A stretch of 64,000 nt of DNA. Source: Polyangium sp. y55x31. GTDB taxonomy: Bacteria > Myxococcota_A > Polyangia > Polyangiales > Polyangiaceae. How positions within the stretch are numbered: the stretch's first letter is position 1; each line of letters starts with the position of its first letter. The DNA is taken from the NCBI RefSeq assembly GCF_029946505.1, contig NZ_JARZHG010000048.1:23712-87711 (forward strand), given 5' to 3'. Under the pieces are notes generated by a model. It worked only from the letters and a program-made list of their open reading frames with translations, was not told the origin of the DNA and made no database searches. Shown one piece after another: positions 58,579 through 64,000 of this stretch. The position numbers were made by a program, and so were the translations under genes.

Positions 58579-59505
58579 ATGACGGATCCCGCATCGAGCG
58601 CGCCGCTCATCACGATCGGCATCACCTGCTACGCCGAAGGCGACTGGCTGCTCGACTGCTGGAACAGCGTCCTCGCGCAGACCGATCCCCGCTGGCGCGC
58701 CGTGCTCGTCATGGATGGCACGGAACACGCACGGACCCGCGAGATCTTCGCATCCCTCCACCACCCGCGCCTCGTGAAGTACGCGATGCCCGAAAACATG
58801 GGCCCGTACCCGACGCGCAACAAAGCCTTCGAGCTGACCGAGACGCCGTTCCACTTCTACCTCGACGGCGACGATCAACTCGTCCCGCGCAGCGTCGCAC
58901 TCGTCCTCGAAACCTTCGATCGCCACCCCGACGCAGCCTTCGTCTACGGCGACAACGAACGCTTCGGCGCCTACTCGCGCGTGCACAAGCACCGGCGCGA
59001 GGTGACCTGGGACGACTTCATCCCAGGACAACCCACCCCCGGCCCCTGCGCCTACCGCAAGGATCTCTGGGTCGAACTCGGCGGCTACGCAAACGAGCTC
59101 GCACGCGGCAACGGCGACTACGACTTCCTCATCGGCGCAGCCGAAGCCGGCCGACGCGGCTACCACTGCGGCGAGATCCTCTACCGCTACCGCATCGGCA
59201 ACGCCTCGAAGGTCTCGAAGAGCTACGACCGCCGCTACCACGAGACCCACGAGATCATGGTGCAACGGCACCCGCGCTTCTTCGCAGACCCGCAGCGCCG
59301 CAACCGCTTCCTCGCCCTCGCCTACCTGCGCTCCGCCGAGGCAAACCTCGCCACCGATCCAAGCAAAGCGCGCGAGCTCGCGCAGAAGGCGATCGACCTC
59401 GGTCTGCGCTTCGACACGCGCCCGTGGAAGCTCCTCGCGAAGGCGCGTTTCGCCGAGCTCAGCCGAGCACGTTCTTCAAGGCGCGGAGGAGCTCCGCCAC
59501 GCTGA
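58579..59505 (+). CDS. Glycosyltransferase family 2
   Basis: A 308-residue GT-A enzyme. ITIGITCYAEGDWLLDCW begins the domain, followed by WRAVLVMDGTEHART, PTRNKAFELTE and the DxD-like YLDGDDQLV. GGYANELARGNGDYDFL occupies the acceptor-Asp region. A helical, TPR-like end (ALAYLRSAEANLATDPSKARELAQ) follows. Its last 47 bp overlap, tail to tail, the end of the debranching enzyme gene. Confidence 0.85.
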   Translation: MTDPASSAPLITIGITCYAEGDWLLDCWNSVLAQTDPRWRAVLVMDGTEHARTREIFASLHHPRLVKYAMPENMGPYPTRNKAFELTETPFHFYLDGDDQLVPRSVALVLETFDRHPDAAFVYGDNERFGAYSRVHKHRREVTWDDFIPGQPTPGPCAYRKDLWVELGGYANELARGNGDYDFLIGAAEAGRRGYHCGEILYRYRIGNASKVSKSYDRRYHETHEIMVQRHPRFFADPQRRNRFLALAYLRSAEANLATDPSKARELAQKAIDLGLRFDTRPWKLLAKARFAELSRARSSRRGGAPPR

Positions 59506-61462
59506 AGGCCTGCGCTGGGCCGCCGTTTGGTGAGAACGGCATGTTGCCGCTCGCGAGCTCGGGCACCTGGCCCACGGCGAGATCTCGATCCGTCGCTGCG
59601 GCGATCAGATCCGGGATCTCGGCCACGAGCGGATCCTCTGCTGGCAAAACGCTCCGCACGGCGCGCGCGTAGGACCCGAGGAGCCATGGCCAGGCTGTCC
59701 CCTGGTGATAGGCGGCGTCACGCTCGGCGACGTTGCCGGCGTAGTAGCCGCAGTACGAGGCATCCGAAGGCGCGAGAGTCCGGAGCCCTGCGGGCGTCAC
59801 GAGTTCGGCTCGCGCTCGTGTGATCGTCGCGCGCGCTCGCTCTGGGGAGAAGCAGGCTGGATCGATGGCGAGTGCGAGGATCGCGTTTGGCCGGACGGAT
59901 GCGTCCTGGAATGCTCCTTCGCCTGCCTGCGACTCGGAGATCACGTCGAACGGGTACGACGTCTGCTCGCACCAGAACCGCGCGTGGAATGCGGCACGTG
60001 CCCTGCGGCATGCGATGTCGGCTCGATCGGCGAGCGAGCCTGCGCCTGACGCGTGTGCGAGCCGCGCGAGCGTGTGGCAGCCTCGCGCCCACAGCGCCGA
60101 CAGCTCGATTGCACAGCCCACGCGTGGCGTCACTGGCCTGCCGAAGGCGCGCGCGTTCATCCATGTCGGCGCGTCGCCGGGTTTGCCTGCGGCGAGCAAA
60201 CCGTCCGCCGTCACGCGGATCCCGTTCGGCGCGTCGCCGCGCAGGATGGCCTCGAATGCGGCTGTCATCGCTGGCACGAGCTCGCCTTGCAGGAACGGAT
60301 CCTCCGCGCCGAGCACGTCGGCGAAGCACCGCGCCGCCTCGAAGAGCCACAGCGTCGCGTCGGCCGACGCCGTATCCGGGCGGCCATCTTCGTCGGCCCT
60401 CCGGCTCGGCACGAGCCCGCCCTCCATGCTCGCCACGATCCGGCGCGCCACGTGCTTCGCCGCTTCGATCTTGCCCGTCGCGAGGTAGAGCCCTGGCAGC
60501 GCGATCAAGCTGTCGCGCCCCCAGCCCTCGGCCCATGGATACCCTGCGACGATCGTCGGCTCCGGCGCGAGATCCGCGCGGTAGAGCTCCGCCGCCACCG
60601 AGAGCTTCCGTTCGAGCGTGGACTTCTCGGGCCCCGGATCCTCGGCTTCGAGTGCCGCCGTCGTGGCTGCGATGAGATCTTCGGGTTTGCCCTCGGGCAA
60701 CTTCTCCACGCCGACGACGAGGAAGCTCGGCGCGCCCGATCCATCTGCGCGGATCTCGAACACGCCTGGCGTCCAGAGATCCTCCTGGAACTCGAGACCT
60801 CGATCTCGTTCGAGCAGGTACTCGAAACGCCGCCACCAGTCCGGCGACCCCACGAACGTCCCCTCGTAGCGGAAGCAGAGCTTCGGCAGCGCGCGCATCG
60901 GACGCACGCGCATCTCTCCTGCGCGCAGCTCCACCCGCTGCTCCATCGCCCCGTGCTCGCGCATGAGGCCGTGCATGTGCCGCATCGCGAGCAGCGGCCG
61001 CAGCGTGATCACGACCGGCTGCGGCCCGCGCCACGTGTAACGCAGCACCGCCGCGTTCTCCCCGCGCACGAGCGCGAGCAGCACCTCGAGCTCGCCTCCC
61101 GCGACGGTGTAGGTCCAGCGCGGCACCGGATCTTGATCGAAATGTTTCAGGTAAAACGGCCCGCGCTCCGGGTTGATCCCCGGGAACTGGTGCGTCGCGA
61201 GATCCCACGCCCCGCGCGGCGCGAGCGACTTGACCGCGATGTCGACGTGCGAGAGCACCACGTGCCGCGCGCGCGGCGGCTCCAGGGCTGCGACGAGCAG
61301 ACCGTGGTAGCGGCGCGTGTGCATGCACGCGACGGTCGAGCTCGCGTAGGCGCCGGCGCCGTTGCCCGCGACCCACTCGCGGAAGAGCGCGCGTCCGAGA
61401 TCGTGCCTCACGTCGACGTGCGGCCAGATCGACCCGCCGGAGGCGCCCCCGCGCTCGCTCAT
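59459..61462 (-). CDS. Glycogen debranching enzyme, GDE C-terminal (GH133) type
   Basis: A 667-residue protein with an N-terminal glucan-binding domain (about 1-240; GNGAGAYASSTVACMHTRRYHGLLVA is the family opener) and an (alpha/alpha)6 glucosidase domain (about 270-660). The latter has GYPWAEGWGRDSLIALPG, PDTASADATLWLFEA and AYHQGTAWPWLLG, the family's catalytic regions. It cleaves alpha-1,6-glucosyl branches during glycogen breakdown. Start ATG at 61462 overlaps the aroE stop as ATGA. Confidence 0.9.
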   Translation of the reverse strand: MSERGGASGGSIWPHVDVRHDLGRALFREWVAGNGAGAYASSTVACMHTRRYHGLLVAALEPPRARHVVLSHVDIAVKSLAPRGAWDLATHQFPGINPERGPFYLKHFDQDPVPRWTYTVAGGELEVLLALVRGENAAVLRYTWRGPQPVVITLRPLLAMRHMHGLMREHGAMEQRVELRAGEMRVRPMRALPKLCFRYEGTFVGSPDWWRRFEYLLERDRGLEFQEDLWTPGVFEIRADGSGAPSFLVVGVEKLPEGKPEDLIAATTAALEAEDPGPEKSTLERKLSVAAELYRADLAPEPTIVAGYPWAEGWGRDSLIALPGLYLATGKIEAAKHVARRIVASMEGGLVPSRRADEDGRPDTASADATLWLFEAARCFADVLGAEDPFLQGELVPAMTAAFEAILRGDAPNGIRVTADGLLAAGKPGDAPTWMNARAFGRPVTPRVGCAIELSALWARGCHTLARLAHASGAGSLADRADIACRRARAAFHARFWCEQTSYPFDVISESQAGEGAFQDASVRPNAILALAIDPACFSPERARATITRARAELVTPAGLRTLAPSDASYCGYYAGNVAERDAAYHQGTAWPWLLGSYARAVRSVLPAEDPLVAEIPDLIAAATDRDLAVGQVPELASGNMPFSPNGGPAQAFSVAELLRALKNVLG

Positions 61463-62391
61463 ACCGTGTGCCCTCCGCGATCGAGCGTGTCCTCGGCCGC
61501 GCGGCGCATCACGTCGAGCGGGGGCTCTTGCCCGGTCCAGAGCACGATCGATCGGGCGGCTTGCCTGACGAGCATCCCGAGCCCGCCTTCGGCCCGGAGG
61601 CCGCGGGAGGCCGCGGCGTGCAGGAACGGGGTCATTCTTGGGGTATACACGACGTCGTAGGCGAACGCGTCGCTTCCGAGATCGTCCCACGGAACGACAT
61701 CCCGGACCGACTCCCCCGGGTCCTTGCCGAGCATGCCCGCGCTCGTGGCCTGCACGACGAGCGACGCGCCCCGCGCGAGATCCCACCATTGGAGCCGCAG
61801 GGCCTGCGACGCGAGGCTGTCCGGCACCGGCTCGCCCGGCCCGGGCCAGGGCAGCGGCAGCGCCCCCATCTTCCGCACCTGCTCGGCCGACGGCGCCGTC
61901 TCCACGGTCTCCGACCGCACCCACGAGCGCGACGTCACCGCGATCACTTTGAACCCCAATCGCTTGCAGGCGGCCACGGCCGCGACGCCGGCGCCGCCCC
62001 CGCCGATCACCATCGCCCGCTTGCGCGACGCGTCGGGCGCGAGCGCCGCGATGTCGTCGGCGAGCGCGTCCGCGTCCGTGTTGTAGGCCCGGAGCCGGCC
62101 ATCGTCGCTGCGGCAAAGCACGTTCGCGGCCCCCGGCTCGGTCGCGCTCGCGTCGACCTCGTCGGCGAGATCGAGCACCGCGCGTTTATGCGGCAAGGTC
62201 ACGTTCGCCCCGGCGATCACGCCTCTCCGCACCTCGTCGACCACGGCGACGAGCTCGGCCGCGGTCGGCACGTCGATCGCCCGGTACACGTGCGGCAAGC
62301 CGAGCGACGCATACGCGACCGTGTGAATCACCGGCGAGAGCGAGTGCGCCACCGGGTGCCCGAGGACGGCGAAGACCTTTCCCTCAGCCAT
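61459..62391 (-). CDS. aroE: Shikimate dehydrogenase
   Basis: A 310-residue NADP-dependent enzyme of chorismate synthesis that reduces 3-dehydroshikimate to shikimate. VLGHPVAHSLSPVIH (substrate-binding Ser-x-Ser), GANVTLPHK (catalytic Lys), NTDADALADDI (Asp pair) and VIGGGGAGVAAVAACK (NADP loop) are intact. Length is slightly above the norm of about 270-290. ATG at 62391 overlaps xseA by 8 bp, and the downstream debranching gene is coupled through ATGA. Confidence 0.93.
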   Translation of the reverse strand: MAEGKVFAVLGHPVAHSLSPVIHTVAYASLGLPHVYRAIDVPTAAELVAVVDEVRRGVIAGANVTLPHKRAVLDLADEVDASATEPGAANVLCRSDDGRLRAYNTDADALADDIAALAPDASRKRAMVIGGGGAGVAAVAACKRLGFKVIAVTSRSWVRSETVETAPSAEQVRKMGALPLPWPGPGEPVPDSLASQALRLQWWDLARGASLVVQATSAGMLGKDPGESVRDVVPWDDLGSDAFAYDVVYTPRMTPFLHAAASRGLRAEGGLGMLVRQAARSIVLWTGQEPPLDVMRRAAEDTLDRGGHTV

Positions 62392-63799
62392 CGCTTCCCT
62401 CGCCGCTCGACGCATCCGCGGAATCGAGCACGGCCGTGACCTCGGCGCGCAGCGCACCCTCGTGCACCCGCACGGTGATCGATTCCCCCACGGCGACCTC
62501 CTTCGCGGCCCGCACGGCTCGCCCCGATTCGTTCGTCGCGATCGCGTACCCGCGCGCGAGCACGCCGAGCGGCGAGAGCGCATCGAGCCGCGCCGCGTGC
62601 CGCCCGAGCGTCGTCCGTAGCTGCTCGACCCTGCGCCGCTCCGCCGCCACGAGCCGCACTTCGAGCGGGCCGATCGCCGCGCGCGCCCCGGCGATCACCG
62701 CCCGCGGATGCCGCGCCCCGAGCCGCCGCTCGATCTCCGACAGCTCTTCCTTGCGCCGCGACGCCCCCCGCTCCATCGCGCGTTCGAGCTTCATGGTCAG
62801 CTCGTCGAGCTTCTGCTGCCGTTCCGCGAGCAGATCCGCGGGCGAGCCGATCGATCGCGCGAGCCTGTCGACGACGACCCGCCGCCGCTCGATCGCCTGC
62901 CGCGTGGCGCGCGCGATGCGCGTGTACAGGTGGCGGAGGTGCTTGCGCCGCTCCAGCCGATCCGCGACGAGCATCTCCGCGGCCTGCGACGGCGTCGCCG
63001 CGCGCGCGTCCGCCACGAGATCCGACAGCGTCACGTCGACCTCGTGCCCGACGGCGCTCACGACCGGCACGGGAAAACTCGCCACCTTCCGGACGAGCGC
63101 CTCGTCGTTGAACGCAGACAGATCCTCGGCCGATCCGCCGCCGCGCCCGAGGATCACGACCTCCACCTCAGGCACGCGCGCGAGCTGATCGAGCGCGCGG
63201 GCCATCGACTGCGCGGCCCCCGGCCCTTGCACCGTCGCCCGCGCGAGCAGGATCCGCGGCGCGCCGCGCCGGTACGACACGGTCACGATGTCGTGGATGG
63301 CCGCGCCGTTGCCGCTCGTCACGACCCCGATCACCGCCGGATCCGCGGGCAGCGCGCGTTTCCTCTCGGCCGCGAAGAGCCCCTCGCCGGCGAGCTTCTG
63401 CTTCAGCCGCTCGAGCGCTTCGAGCAGCGCGCCGCGCCCGGCCGGCCGCACGTCGCTCACGGAGAACTGGAGCTTTCCCCGGGGCACGTACACCGTCGCG
63501 CGCCCGATCAGCACCACGCGCGCCCCGTCCGCGAGCAGCTTCCGCGCCCGCGGCGAGGCCGTCTTGTACATGACACAGTCGATGCACGCGTCCTCGCGCT
63601 CGTCCTTCAGCGTGAAGTACGCGTGCCCGCTCGAGTGAGGCCGAAAGCCCCCGACCTCGCCGAGGACACGCACATCCTGCGTCGCGCCCTCGACCACGCG
63701 GCGGAGCTTCTGATCGAGCGCAGCCACGGAGAGGACCTCGGGCTCCTCCGCGGCAGCGCGGCCTTCCAAGGAGCCCCCCCGAGGCTGGTAGCCCGCCAC
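62384..63799 (-). CDS. xseA: Exodeoxyribonuclease VII large subunit
   Basis: A protein of about 471 residues. The OB-fold N-terminus (LSVAALDQKLRRVVEG, VLGEVGGFRPHSSGHAYFTLKD) and the nuclease core (VVTSGNGAAIHDIV, ILGRGGGSAEDLSAFND, SAVGHEVDVTLSDLVADARAATPS) are complete; a long coiled coil follows. It degrades single-stranded DNA together with XseB, which is not in the window. The frame is open to 63952; the GTG at 63799 with AGGAGA 10 bp upstream gives a normal N-terminus, and a GTG at 63859 and ATG at 63943 are alternatives. Confidence 0.9.
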   Translation of the reverse strand: MAGYQPRGGSLEGRAAAEEPEVLSVAALDQKLRRVVEGATQDVRVLGEVGGFRPHSSGHAYFTLKDEREDACIDCVMYKTASPRARKLLADGARVVLIGRATVYVPRGKLQFSVSDVRPAGRGALLEALERLKQKLAGEGLFAAERKRALPADPAVIGVVTSGNGAAIHDIVTVSYRRGAPRILLARATVQGPGAAQSMARALDQLARVPEVEVVILGRGGGSAEDLSAFNDEALVRKVASFPVPVVSAVGHEVDVTLSDLVADARAATPSQAAEMLVADRLERRKHLRHLYTRIARATRQAIERRRVVVDRLARSIGSPADLLAERQQKLDELTMKLERAMERGASRRKEELSEIERRLGARHPRAVIAGARAAIGPLEVRLVAAERRRVEQLRTTLGRHAARLDALSPLGVLARGYAIATNESGRAVRAAKEVAVGESITVRVHEGALRAEVTAVLDSADASSGEGSDG

Positions 63800-63939
63800 C
63801 TCGTCGGAGTCTCCTGCCCCGTGAAAAGAGAGCGCAGGGCCCGATTCGCGTCGCTGCACGGCGGGCGAGAGGTAGCTCGTAACCGGCCAGAGGGAAAGGG
63901 AAACCCTCCGAGGGTGCTCCACGAGTTCCGGGCTTTTTT

Positions 63940-64000
63940 GCATCGACCGCATCGCGGTCGATGCACCACGGGTCCAGCGCTTGCGCAGGCCCCGGGGTCC
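63940..64000. repeat. Multi-hairpin intergenic element, partial copy C
   Basis: GCATCGACCGC (63940-63950), loop ATC, GCGGTCGATGC (63954-63964) forms an 11-bp stem that matches the fifth hairpin of copies A and B in loop and closing CGC but has different arms. It is followed by ACGGGTCCAGCGCTTGCGC, nearly identical to the sequence after that hairpin in copies A (one mismatch) and B (none). The copy continues past the window edge. The 140 bp between it and the chosen xseA start (63800-63939) hold nothing else recognisable. Confidence 0.75.

Overview
The window is a stretch of a very GC-rich chromosome (roughly 70% G+C by eye) that most likely belongs to a myxobacterium of the Sorangium/Polyangium type (Myxococcota). 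This is inferred from gene content. There are three large Ser/Thr protein kinases, a PP2C phosphatase fused to a cyclic-nucleotide-type sensor domain, many Cys-anchored lipoproteins with Gly/Ser/Pro-rich linkers, a box-type aerobic benzoate cluster, and glycogen and exopolysaccharide genes. No rRNA, tRNA, CRISPR array, transposase or prophage gene was seen.

Layout. 1-13.4 kb: the end of a GST-like gene, a flavoprotein, a kinase/ATPase signalling protein, secreted or envelope proteins (phosphodiesterase-like lipoprotein, beta-barrel-like protein, alpha/beta-hydrolase-like protein, CxxCH/PD40 lipoprotein) and the PP2C/cNMP-domain protein. 13.4-19.3 kb: boxB and boxC diverge from boxR (XRE-shikimate kinase regulator), with glgA (glycogen synthase) 4 bp behind boxR. 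19.3-29.5 kb: DUF3829 lipoprotein, YkvA-like protein, a TonB/AgmX-like single-pass protein, recN, a tandem ThyX-like protein, map and small secreted proteins. 29.5-36.5 kb: NifU-domain protein, M28 peptidase and a run of lipoproteins (DUF4349, OmpA-like, coiled coil), a CDP-alcohol phosphatidyltransferase and a Usp protein. 36.7-49.7 kb: an atypical kinase, a DUF362/polyferredoxin pair, a multi-PAS histidine kinase, a LolC/E-like permease with a large insertion, a PEGA-type kinase and a CCA-adding-type nucleotidyltransferase. 49.8-59.5 kb: a polysaccharide cluster (three glycosyltransferases, three methyltransferases, CDP-glucose synthesis and dehydration, an epimerase and a Wzx-type flippase). 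59.5-64 kb: xseA-aroE-glycogen debranching enzyme in one overlapping operon.

How the parts relate. BoxC and BoxB are two of the three core steps of aerobic benzoyl-CoA breakdown; BoxA and benzoate-CoA ligase are not in the window. GlgA and the debranching enzyme bracket glycogen metabolism but lie 40 kb apart. The polysaccharide cluster has its export protein and a CDP-6-deoxyhexose branch but no polymerase. Translational coupling by 4-bp overlaps (GTGA, ATGA, once TTGA) recurs and was used to set many starts.

The most unusual signal is non-coding. Two roughly 290-bp intergenic elements (13457-13751 and 25136-25423), each between the 3' ends of convergent genes, consist of eight consecutive hairpins in the same order. 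Two of those hairpins have diverged in sequence but keep perfect pairing through compensatory changes. A third, partial copy runs off the right end of the window upstream of xseA.
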